From contig BQMF02000059.1 in NCBI GenBank assembly GCA_027922465.2, positions 620,001 through 684,000 of the forward strand: a DNA stretch of 64,000 nucleotides. Direction: 5' to 3'. Shown here piece by piece: positions 1-11,137 of this stretch. The stretch is from Turritopsis dohrnii. Taxonomy: Eukaryota; Cnidaria; Hydrozoa; Anthoathecata; Oceaniidae. The translations under genes and the position numbers were made by a program. Below the pieces are notes generated by a model, which worked only from the letters and a program-made list of their open reading frames with translations, had not been told where the DNA came from and did no database searches. Numbering within the stretch: position 1 is the stretch's first letter; the number at the start of each line of letters is the position of its first letter.

Positions 1-720
1 GTCTTGTTTAAAGTTATGCTCATTAAAATGTCGGTAGCAGCGATAATTTATGTCTTTAAGTTCCTTTTTCGGTATTTCTATATTCAGAAAAGTTAGTGTC
101 ATACTATAATGATCAGACAAATCATTTTCTAGTACATTTGTGTGTTGGAAACGCTTCGATTCGGAGACCCAAATGTGGTTAATACAGGAAGGAGTCTGAA
201 GTGACTTGAAGCACGTCGGGGTTTTGATGAGGTTCTTTAGATTGTAATCAGTGTAAAATATTTTCATTGTTTCATTCGATTCTTCTGCGTTGAAGTCACA
301 CAATAAAATGACATTTTCGTATTTTAATCTTGATATGGCTTCACAAATAGTGCTAGTGAAGCATTCAAGGTTTTGTGAGGGAGATCTATAGATGCCGAGA
401 ACAAGCCATTTTTGTTTCCGTAAATTGACTTCTATAAAGATTGCTTCGACGTCATGGGGTAAAACTTTGACTTTGAGCTGTTTGCATTATAATGATGTCA
501 TTTATATACATCATGATACCTCCTCCATACTTGTTTTTGTCCCTTCGGAATGGTGGGTAGTAATCAGTCATGTGAAATTGAGCATTTGTGAAACTGTCAT
601 CGAATTTTGACTCAGAGACAAAAAATATATCTGCATTACCTCTGATGAGACTATGTAGTTCATCAAATTTGTTTCTTATTTAGTTTATGTTGAGGTGCCC
701 GATCAATAATTGGAAGGGTA
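1..720 (-). mobile_element. non-LTR retrotransposon (LINE) endonuclease domain, partial and decayed
   Basis: Read on the minus strand, from about 700 down to 1, the sequence encodes an apurinic-type endonuclease of a LINE. Visible pieces in order are an N-terminal stretch like HLNIN.IRNKFDEL, the block VSESKFDDSF, a K-GGGIMMYIND block, a DFNAEE block followed by NLIKTPTC, then NHIWVSES and the C-terminal SDHYSM motif. This order is that of CR1/L2-like endonucleases (family knowledge). At least one frame break lies near 430-480. The element continues leftward out of the window, where the reverse transcriptase would be expected. It abuts a BEL/Pao remnant in the same orientation. Confidence 0.8.
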
Positions 721-779
721 TCTATTTCTCAACGACTTTAAGTGTCCAATGCATTAATGTTGAATCACTCCAAAAATAA

Positions 780-2100
780 CAGTCTTCTATAGGTAGATCA
801 ATTTCCTTAATGACTAATCTTAATGACTAGGCTTTCTCAGATGCGTCTCCAAAAACATGCAGCTGAAAGCTTTGGAGAGTTAGAAATTGTGTAGCATCTT
901 CCTACTTTGAAAGAGTCTAGCATAGTTAGGCCATTTTGCCATTGTTGCTATTTCATTTCAATTTCATTGCTGATGTTTTCAACCCAATTTGTCATTTCTT
1001 TCGGTATCTCTTGAAGAATCATCTTTGTTGTTACAATGTAAGCAAATAGAAATCCTATTGGGTCGAATTGAGCTGACGACACTAAGAATACCTCTCTTTG
1101 TCTTTGTTTGAGTCAGATTACCAGGAAACAAAATGTGAGGATGTCCCCTTTTGTGTCCCATTTTACACCAAGTGCTCTAATTGAGTCGCTGTTACCATCA
1201 ACTTGGGTATTTGTTGATGGGGATACCAAGTCTTGCGGTAAGTATTTGAGCAGTTCACTACTGTTACTCATAAACTTTGTTAGTCGAAGTCCACCAAGTC
1301 TTGCAGCCTTTATCAATTGTTGGCTGATTTGTTTTCCAAATGCCACATTTGGAACAGATTTGAGCAAGTCGTCGACATAGAATGATTTCAATATACTTTC
1401 AAAGTTCTCTTGTCGATCTCTTGCACAACGTTTTAATGCGTAGTTTGCACAAGTTGGCTAATCTTTGGCACCAAAAACATGGACTAACGTTTGATATATA
1501 TCAGGTGATTGGTCCAACTCGATGTTGTCCTTCCATAAAAACCTCGGTCAGTTGCCTCGGTGTCTGTGGAGAATGCAATTGGGTATAGTCAAAATCTCAG
1601 CAAAACACCAACCACATTATTCAGAAGGTCTGAACCGGTTAGTAATGCCTCATTCAGACTGCATCCTTGAAATTTAGCAGCAACGTCAAAAACTACTCTG
1701 ATCTTGCCAGGTTTATTTAGATTAAAGACTGGACGATGTGGCAGGTACCAAGTTCTAGGAGTTGAATGAGCAGTCTCATCCGAGTTCAATTTCTTTGCAT
1801 GTCCTGCGCTGACATACTTGTTTATAGTATCGTGATACATTTTGTAGAGAGTATAATCTTGTTCTACTCAGATTATCAAATCTTTTTTCTGCTAAATCAC
1901 GGTTATTTGGAAGCTTCACGTTGTTTTTCTATAGCATAGGTACGGTGTATTTCCCATCTTTGAATGTTGTTTCTGACTCCAACTTCTTTCACAATTGTTA
2001 TCTTTTATTGAAGGAGCTTGATCTCTGTCATTTAGATTGGCAATGATGTCTTGATCCCATATTCTTTGTATAGCAGTCTGGAGATCTCCATCTATATTAT
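780..2100 (-). mobile_element. BEL/Pao LTR retrotransposon Pol remnant (reverse transcriptase)
   Basis: Minus-strand fragments resemble the BEL/Pao reverse transcriptase in the right order. About 1840-1589 holds the block with YLPHRPVFN, GKIRVVFD and LLTGSDLLN. About 1391-1113 holds the catalytic-type YVDDLLKS motif and the LGVKWDTKGD block. About 1125-1040 holds the GILSVVSS block, and near 850 lies LHVFGDASEKA, the start of the RNase H-like region. Several frameshifts and in-frame stops interrupt it, so it is dead. No LTR was found at either end. It is not the same copy as the BEL/Pao element at the right edge, which carries the integrase. Confidence 0.85.
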
Positions 2101-2975
2101 TCCAGGGTGGTGTGGTCTGGTGGTAGAGTTAGCAATTTTGTTTTCGTGATTAAACTGCATTTTCATTGAGAATCTGAAAATTACATGTATAGATGAAAAA
2201 TTATTTAACTTACGAGTTGCAAGTTGTTCTGTTTCATTGTAGAATTTTTGTTTATTTTTCATGGGTTTATTTTTCAAAGAATGGTTGGGTTTTTATACGA
2301 CAATTTACGACTTAATGCAATATGGAAAGTCAAATGAAATCAAATATGATTTGCAGATACATCTCTGACTTTTTTTAGTATTACAAAACATCTGTTCAAC
2401 CCTCTTTAAAATGTTGATAGGAACCACGATGAGTTGTTGTGCGATACTTGGTGTATATACACTTTTTCGCTTCAAAAGACGCCTGGGTAATGCCTGAAAA
2501 TTTTTAGAAAAGAAGAATACTTTTTCATTCAATTCTGAAAATTTTTTCTGCTCACATGGAATCAGAGTTTAAAAATCATTTACATAATGACCATCTAAAT
2601 TCATTTCTGGTTGGTTGAACTCTCATGGCTTGTAAATATAAGCAGGCCTTTTTAACGGTACTGGAGGGAGTTCCATAACTACTTTTGTGAAAATTTCAAC
2701 AAACCGTAGAAAGGTTTGTTATGAATAGATTAATAAAAGTTGTATGTTCCTTAAAGTTTTACATCCATGATTTCATATGTAGTTACCAGGTTACTCAGTC
2801 ACCAAAATGTAGAACTGAAGCAGCCAAGAAAACATCAACTTATCAAGGAAATTTTGTCTACAACAGCCATCCCAATCAAGCATAAAATGAGCTATCAATT
2901 TGTAAATTTAAGCAATTTATTAATTCGCATTCTTTTGATATTTCATAACAAGATTTTTCGTTCTGCATGATTCTA

Positions 2976-3260
2976 TACTTTTGATACTTCGATGCCTATG
3001 CTCAGCCTTGGACACCAAACTCAGAGGAGGAGTCCACTTAATTATTAGTCATTTGTTCCTACCCATGTGGCTGTAATCGAGCTGACTCCCCCTCTGTAGT
3101 CTAAATTCCCTATAGTGCTTTATCTCACACACTGCTTTTGCTTTTTCAATTCGTCCAATTCGTTCGTGGTTCTCCTACTCTGATACTTCAATGCCTATTT
3201 TTGGCCTTGGATATTTACTCAAAAGAAGGGTTAACTCAATTATTTGTCATTCTTATCTTT
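2976..3260. repeat. diverged direct duplication, about 200 bp apart
   Basis: A block beginning TGATACTTCGATGCCTAT near 2976 recurs near 3179 as TGATACTTCAATGCCTAT. In both, a GCCTTGGA segment, a CTCA-rich segment and a TTATTNGTCATT segment follow in the same order. It looks like an imperfect tandem duplication. No element family is recognised. Confidence 0.55.
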
Positions 3261-3536
3261 GCTTTCACTTACTTGACTAAAAGATTGAGATAACTACTTC
3301 TAAGCAGTTTCAAATTTGATTCTCAAGTGCATTCTCATGCTTTTCATACTTGATTCGTGGTTTGATTTTCACCGCGACTAATGTTTTGACGATTTTACTG
3401 TTATAATATAATATAGTATGTTTTAGCCTCAATTTATTTTTAGTTATTTATTTTACTCAGGTCCTATATTGATAATAGAAATTGTATTTTTCTGAAATAG
3501 CCAACCTGATAAAATATGAACAATACTAATAATATA

Positions 3537-3592
3537 TTGACACGATTGGGTAATTGAAAAAGGTATTGACACGATTGGATAATTGAAAAAGT
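3537..3592. repeat. 28-bp tandem duplication
   Basis: Two adjacent copies of a unit containing TTGACACGATTGG and TAATTGAAAAAG, differing by one G/A. This is a simple local duplication. Confidence 0.8.
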
Positions 3593-4141
3593 CTGAGAAA
3601 AAGTCTCCCTTAAAAACCCTTTGTCAAGAATAAAATCACTATATATACCTGGTACACCAAAATAAGTCATTGAAAAGACATTTCTTGAAAGCTACAAGGT
3701 TTTTAGGTCTAAACTTAATTTTAATATAAAGAGAATTGATTGTTTAACTTAAATTTTGATGCATCATGCAATAAATTTGGTTCATTCGTTAAAGATATAT
3801 GAAGAAAACTTTTCATGTTCGAGAAATGTCTTACCAGCTGTAGAGATTCTGATCAGAAAAGAAAACACTTTTAAAGCATTCCTTGAATCAATAAGTGAAG
3901 GTTTTGTTTTTCTTAGCACTGATGATGGTACATTAAAACCAAAAAGCTCTCGCAAAACTTCGTTAAATATTTGTTTTATCTTCAACTTTATTTCTATAAA
4001 CAACTTGGTAGGTATTTGCCAAGGTGATACACTTTGGACGTGACAGCTACTTCATGGCCACACTGACCACAAAGTTAAGCGATTTAAGCGACTTCTTCAA
4101 AATGGCTGTACAATTATCTTTTTCATTCTATTGTATTGTGT

Positions 4142-7100
4142 TCATTTTTCTTCTACGCTATTATCAATTTCATGCAAAAATATTGATCGATTTAGGCCTG
4201 TGCCTTCCCTGCAGTCTTCAGATTTACCGTTTTGTTTAATATCAACATCATCGTCACCATAATAACATTTACAGTAATGGGATAATCCAAATTTCTATGA
4301 TGAAAGAAAAATCAATGAAACATACTGTTTGTTGAAATTGAAACTATTTTTTGAAAAATGTGCTTTAAAACCCTTTTCATTCAAACCAATGAAATTCTTG
4401 AAATTCTTGCATATGAGATCCTATCAAGTGTGCATTTTTCTACAAAATTCTGTCCACACTATACCCTTTCACACAATCGCTTCTAGAGATCCAGGCTGCT
4501 ATTCATTCACGAGATACGAACCTGCTCACCATATGAGATGCTTGTGACACATACCTTAAAGTTGTTTTTTTGGGCGAAATTTGCGCATATTTTAAAGGCT
4601 TTTCGTGACGCAGCAGCCTTGCCATCAGGTGTAAACAAATTGGAACCCAAACAAATGAAGAAAGTGGCTGTTAATTGCAGTTTTAACTTATTTCTACCTT
4701 GGTGATAATAGCAACCTAAAAGAAGAAAAGACAATATAAAGTTTATGCATATTGTCTGGAGTCGAAATAAGCCTTTTTTGAATTGCCGGCTATTTTTGAT
4801 GACAGTACTAAAGGTGGTTATAAGAGCACCGTAGATAGTCTCTTTTGGTTTCGTTTGGGCTATGTTAAATATATTTGTTGGCAGCTGAAAAGGAAAATCT
4901 TACGAACTTTTTAGCCGGCTAAACCTAAAATTTGTCTGGCGTTTGCAGGCAGCCGAACTTTATGTCGACCCTTACGCTTATGTAGAGCAAGCAACAGCTT
5001 ATTTGCAGTATTATACCAGGGTTTGAATGAACAGTAGTGAAAATTGTTGACAGTTTTGTAGTTTCTTTAAAGTAGGGGCATTACCTTCCATAAATGATCT
5101 AATGTTTTTTTTTGTGAGAACGTTCATCGTCTCCATAGCCATTTGCAAACCATCACTTAATCCTGGACCCTCACACACCTTTTGTGTTTGACCAAAACAA
5201 ACACGGTATCGTAACTTTATTTCATCGAACATCGGCGTATCTATCCATGGACCAAACCCACCATAAGGCAATTCTGGAAGGTAGTATTATTAAAGTATGA
5301 TATTCAATATTCCAATTTAGATGGTTTAATTTCTGGCAATGAAACTGGAATTGCAACAATAAAAATTGTACCTGCGCAACGATATAGTTTGTTGATCTCA
5401 TCAACATCACCAGTTGAAAGTCCTTCCCGGTTTCCAAGCTCCAAATCGGGAAAACGTTTTGATTCCATAGTTACTCCGCCATTCGCAGAAAATGCGGTTT
5501 TTCCATATTGCATCACAGATTTTAAATCATACGGAAGATCTAGATCGTTCATCTCTTCCTTTGTTTCTTTTTGGAATTGGTTTGTTCTATCTAAATGATC
5601 GATTTTATAAGTTCCAGAGAGAAAGTATTCTCCGAAGGGCTCTAGTATTGGTGTATTGCCTTACAAATTTTATATGTTATGTAAAAACTATGTATTTGTT
5701 TCCATCATCTGAGAGGTGCTACAATAGCCAGTAGATTTGAGTATCATCACATGGCATCAAAACTATTAGCAGGTGTTTCTTTTCCGACATGATACTTTGA
5801 TCATTCCATTGTGTCACGCTCTATGTTTCAAACTTTCATACATAAGAGTTTTCTCCTAGACATATGCAACAGAAGACAAATGTGTGTCACTTTTGATTGT
5901 AAATAGCAAAACAATCAGCTTTGAATAAATATGTTCTTCTGATCGAACAGAAGCAAACATTAGGAATACAATCGTATCTAGAATAGCTAGCAGCCCACCT
6001 TGTCTGATGTTTTTCCAAATAATATTCACATTTTCGTCTCGGTCATATCGACTCTGTTCGTGATAAAACCCCAACGCATGCATCACTTCATGCACTATTG
6101 CTTCCTTTCGCTCACAACCATCTCCAATTGATATCGTTTGTGCTCCTCCCCTTTTACCAACATAAGACCAACACCTATGCATTATCAAAGATAATTCTGT
6201 CCTCAAATTATCATTTATTAAGGCAAAAAGTGTAATAACACCTATCATTTGGTTATTATTCTAACTTGCAGTAACTTTTAGTTCTTTGAATTACATTGAT
6301 TGTCAAGTCGAATAAAGTCATTATTATTTTTTTTTTCACAGATATCCATATTTAGCGTTGATGGTTTTTGCTGTTCTTTATTCCTATTTTTATCCCAACT
6401 GCTAACTTAAGAATCCTTACCCTATTCCCATTGTGAAGGTTAGGTATGAATCTTCGTTACTTCTCTTCACAAAGCGAATGCACGTTTTACTTGATATCTC
6501 TCGCAAACCATTCTCAATTTCTACAGTCACACCCTCTAAACAATAACAAAGATTTTTGCATCAACTAAATTTTCTATTTTGTAGAAATCCAATATTTTGG
6601 CCCACATTCTGCTCAAACTATGTTTTCTTTTTAAGATCTTCCGTTGTAATGCTCCAAAAATTTCAGGAGATCTTTCTCAAAATCTGTTGATTTCAAGCTT
6701 GTAATCAGATGAACAAGTCAATATTCAAACATGAAAGCTGAGAGTGGGTTTTTGAATGATCTGAATGTTCTTCAACACACAATTATAAGTAATCATGTAT
6801 TTTCGTAGACAGCCAATTATAATATGTTTTCTCAAACCGTAAAGACAATGTCACTTTCTTTCATAAAATAAATACGATAAACATGACAAATCTCGAAACT
6901 TTAGACGCTTACACCATAGGGCAAATGAATTGAAAAATCACTGCGGAGGAGTACAATTATATAAAAGGAAACACACTATTTCAATAAAAATGCTCTTCAT
7001 CGCAGTAATTTTTTGACGATTTTGCCCACTGGGTACCTACAAAACGAGGAAAGGACTATTAATCTTATTTTACTTTTATAAAAGGCAACGATATTCTGCT

Positions 7101-8047
7101 CTGCATAATTTCAAACGACAAAAGCATACCTCTTGAAGGCTCGATAGCATAAGGGATCGTTCTTGTTCTCCATAACTGCAGTTCATCTCTCACACCGCCT
7201 CGCTTTGATGCTTGCTCCTCTTTACTTGCATTAGAAATGTCAGCTTTTTGGTTGGCAATGAATGATAGATCAGATAACGAGTGATAATTGTTTTTTAATG
7301 GTATTTTCGAAAAGGAAGTATCGTCACTGCTGGTTTTATCTTCGTCATTATCATTGACCATGATATCACCTTGGTTGATATGCACTCCAGGTGGATGGTT
7401 GTGGTCCAAATCTACAGCTGCAATTTATTTGCAAGGAAAGATCAAATGAATAAATATCGAGGAAGACATTGATTTAAAAAGCAAATGACGCATGCTTTAC
7501 ACCAAAGAAAACTAACCATCATTGAAGACTTGAATCTCATCAAATGCTGAATCTCCTTTTTTCAACTTTGGTCTTTCTATAAGAAAGTAATTACTTATTA
7601 TTACTAAACCACGGATAGCTTCGTCTGTTCCGATAGTGCTCTTGTTCAGAAGGAAAATAAGAAATAAGAAATGATGTTAGTATTGCATGAAATTTACTTT
7701 CCACTTCATTGAATTGCAATTGATTGGACAGGATAGAACTTCTCAACTTGATTCTCAATGTAATGATTAATATATCCTTAAATTTATTAAGTGTCAGTCT
7801 AATGATGCTTAAAAGAAGATGTTTATCAAAATATAGTATAATGGGCAGTATGGCAGCTCTGATGACATATAATTTACAGGACTGAAAATCCATATTTTGT
7901 GTAGAAACGATAGAGTTTACCAATCTTTCCGTTTACTAATAGTTGTATCAATCAATAAATATGTCGATAAGAATCTGCTGTACCTGTTATCTGGGCATGT
8001 ATTCCCCATCGGAAATAAACAAGTATAAAGATTAGTAATCCACGCAT
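4142..8047 (-). CDS. astacin-family zinc metalloprotease, upstream paralogue copy A (nine exons, 435 aa)
   Basis: Exons in transcript order: 7984-8047, 7517-7576, 7130-7417, 6421-6535, 5999-6174, 5372-5590, 5085-5273, 4555-4598, 4142-4294; all phases agree. Exon 1 starts [18 protein letters not shown], a signal peptide. A propeptide of roughly 100 residues precedes the catalytic start ([13 protein letters not shown]). The zinc site is [15 protein letters not shown] followed by DRDE, and the Met-turn is SVMQYGKT, so the protease should be active. It is predicted to be a secreted endopeptidase activated by propeptide removal. After the catalytic domain come about 150 residues not typical of astacins: a WI-type Cys segment (YRVCFGQ) and a C-terminal [12 protein letters not shown] segment. 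Copy B at 11138-15232 has the same plan. The 44-nt exon 8 has a weak acceptor and rests mainly on phase and alignment with copy B. Confidence 0.88.
6945..7030. repeat. dispersed repeat copy in astacin intron
   Basis: An intronic segment containing ATGCTCTTCATCGCAGTAAT is related to segments at 47665-47735 and 51590-51680. Part of it is inverted relative to those copies, suggesting a small palindromic element. Confidence 0.4.
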
Positions 8048-10848
8048 CTTCGATCATAACCACTGCTTTTTCATCTTTACATGAGAAGTTGATTTTTACC
8101 AACAATTACTAGCAAGTACCTTGTCAACCAATCACGATTAGGTAAAAAATTTGTTACCCAATCACTGTTAAGTGAGTATATTTTGCTAATCGATCTAATG
8201 AAAAGAGAAAAGAAATCATTTTTTAAATTGGTAAAGCAAGTGTCCTACAACATCTATGAACTTCTCTGGACCATAATAAGTAAAACTTCATAACTTTGTT
8301 CCTATGACAACATCTCATCCATTGACAAATTTTCTTTACTGAAACGATACACCAGCTATCGATTATAGTTTTGACTTTGAATTCACTTTTCATTTGACAT
8401 CATCACAATAACAATAATAAGGGACCTAATGACTTAGCATCGTTGAACCTGTTAATTAATCCATCGCCAAAATCGATATAATAGTATTCCGACATACATT
8501 ATCGGAAATGTTTATCTCTCTTGTCTGACATGCTCGTAGATTTGTACAGTGTGGTTCTGCATTTTCCAAATAAAATAAAAAAAATAAAAATAACCGGTCA
8601 ACATGTAGCCAGATATTCAATCATTAGGTGTAAGTTTTAAGTTTAAATGTGACACATTTCACAACAAACTCAACAAGAATGGAATATAATTGTGCTAAAC
8701 CTTTAAGTTTGGCATCAAATACAAAAATTATCATCTTGAAATGTCATCATGTTGATCAAACTCAAGGACCGATTTTGAGACTGGATAATCGAGTCCCTTA
8801 AAGCAGCTTTCTCAAATAAAGGAGTCAGATAGGAATGATAATCGAGCAACGTTGACAGTCCTGGAGAAATGATGTTTTAAACTTCAGAAATACCAATATC
8901 AATATTCAAAGCGGAATACACTTTTCTTTCGTAAACACAGTGTTTTCACCTACATAGTAGTTACACCAAATCTCTTTTTCAAGGTCAGAATTTCTTTTAT
9001 AATTCTACAGGAGTTATGGTAACAAGAAGATAATTATCAATGAATCAATAAAATACACGAAAACGAGATTGGATGTTTGGATGATTGATATTCGGGAATT
9101 CGGGAATTGTATATATTCAAAGATTGGAACACTTACTGACTGCCACTTAACACAAGCAAAACCCTTGTGCAACTTCAAAGCAGAGGCACGAATGAATGAA
9201 CGAATAGATGAATGAATGGAACGAGGATAAATAACGAAATCTATGATTAATGACTACTGGTGTGTAACAGCTGATTTAGACAGAATAAGCATTCGGAAAA
9301 TAATTTTGTGCAATTTCTTAGTTTTTTTCTAGATGAACCAGCTTAATCGTCTCACTAGTAACTTGTCTGGAAAAAAAGTTATCTCGTATCGTAGCCCGTT
9401 GTAAATCAGTTCCATGACATTCTCCCAATGTGACCAATACTTGCATAACAAAACATTTCCATTGAAAAAATGATTCAGTTGACATTGTAGTCTGAGAAGA
9501 TTCACCTTCGACACGAATCAGCAGATATATTACATGTGAAATCTAATGACATAATAAAATTTGATAAATTTGGAAGTATGATATAGAAGCATGCAAAACC
9601 TTCTGCAGCAAAATTCTTTAATTAGATCAAATATCTCGAAACATTTAATTGTTATGTGATATGAAAATTCGCACCATGAGTGAGAGTGTAGAGATTTATG
9701 ACAGATTTATCAGAGCGTGTTTGTTTTTGCATGGTAAATTATTCTGCATAATATAAACAGAACCTTACAATCAAAGAAGGGCTTAAGCCCTAAAGCACAT
9801 TATGGAATAAGTCAGAAAATCAAAAGTAACAGAGATAGCAAAAAATCGCGCAAAAATCGCCTGCAGATAGAAAATACAAGATGCTGATGATGAGGTCTAT
9901 TTACCTACTCTTTTAGAAATCTCGTGTTTCGGCAGGCTTAGTCAAAGATGATCATGGATTAAGACGGAAACGGACAAAGTTGAAGACATAACGCCCTTAA
10001 AAACACGCATTGGGAATTGTAAAAAATAGTTACTAAAATAAATGCATACTTGAACTTCATGAAAGCCAGTTTACCACAACATTTTGATTTTGGATTCTTC
10101 TGCAAACGGTTTTGAATGGTTTAGTACAGTCACAGGATATTATAAGTGATGCTGTGGAGGGCAAGCGATTTCATTGAAAAGGCTTGTACCTAATTTTCAC
10201 TAGAAATCCGCATTGCTTACAAAATGTTTATACATGGTATTCTACTTCAAATTTTCAAATTTTCAGTAAAAATGCCAAAACAATACTAAAGTAGCGTCAA
10301 ATTCCCCAATCTGGAAGACAATTATGATGACTATATTTTGACACCTTGATTATTTAGATAACCAATCAAATCACGTGGAAAAGTCCAACCAACGGTATAG
10401 CTGTTGAAGGTCATGTGATCAAAACGTGTGCCACACAGACCACCAAAAAAAACAGTCGCAAACATTTTATTAAAATCTTCTTTTTTGTCGCATCTATCTA
10501 ATAATTACAAAACGAAAAATAAACGAGAGAAAATGAAATAAAAATAAAACTCAAACAAATCACGCTTTCATATCAAACTTTGCTAAGATTTCTTATTTAC
10601 AATAATTCTACAAATTGTCTTTTAAATTATCTGCAAATTCCTATCCAGCATTCACCGTTCCTATAATTCTCTCGAACTCATACTACAACTACCATAATTC
10701 AATGCGACAAAATCATTAAAAAAGAGATATTTTCAAGCTTAAGTATAACAGTTTTTATAGTAACCACAAAGCGACTAATAAGCTATATCACATTGTGATA
10801 TTTGTAAAATGTATTCGAGAGGCAACTGACGTATGGAATGGCTAATTA
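8048..10848. other. intergenic region between tandem astacin genes' flanks, no gene seen
   Basis: This is the upstream flank of astacin copy A and the downstream flank of copy B. I found no exon with supporting splice sites or domain signal. The promoter of copy A should lie just above 8047, but I cannot assign individual sites. Confidence 0.5.
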
Positions 10849-11068
10849 GATCTGTAGTAGAATATAACCACCTAGAATATTTCACCCCCCCCCCCCCCCC
10901 CCCCCCCCCCGCCCCCCGTGGTTTACGCTTATGATTAACACTAACCCTAACCCTAACCCTAACCCTGACCCTAACCCTAACAATAACAAAGAAAACCTAA
11001 CAAGTCATAAGCGTAAACCACGGGGTGTGAAAATATTCTAAAGGGGTCATTATTTTCTACCACAGATC
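10849..11068. mobile_element. 220-bp foldback element enclosing a poly-C tract and telomere-type repeats
   Basis: The ends are inverted: GATCTGTAGTAGAATATAA on the left faces CTACCACAGATC on the right, followed inward by CTAGAATATTTCACCCC versus GGGGTGTGAAAATATTCTA. A second inner pair is GTGGTTTACGCTTATGA versus TCATAAGCGTAAACCAC. The centre holds CCCTAA repeats, and the left arm contains an uninterrupted run of about 26 C at 10885-10910. It lies just past the stop of astacin copy B. It is probably a MITE-type element. Confidence 0.8.
10941..10980. repeat. interstitial telomere-type (CCCTAA)n repeat
   Basis: About six CCCTAA units, one variant CCCTGA, sit at the centre of a foldback element. 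This matches the TTAGGG telomere motif of most animals. Confidence 0.9.
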
Positions 11069-11137
11069 ACCTTTCACAACATACACATTTTATGTCGATT
11101 AGCTTCCTTTGTTTACGTTTCTTTTAAAATTTTATAA

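Larger units (their letters stand above)
2110..4141. other. gene-free stretch with local duplications
   Basis: I see no supportable exon here. The stretch is A+T-rich and holds two local duplications listed separately. It lies between retrotransposon remnants and the 3' end of the first astacin gene. Confidence 0.5.
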
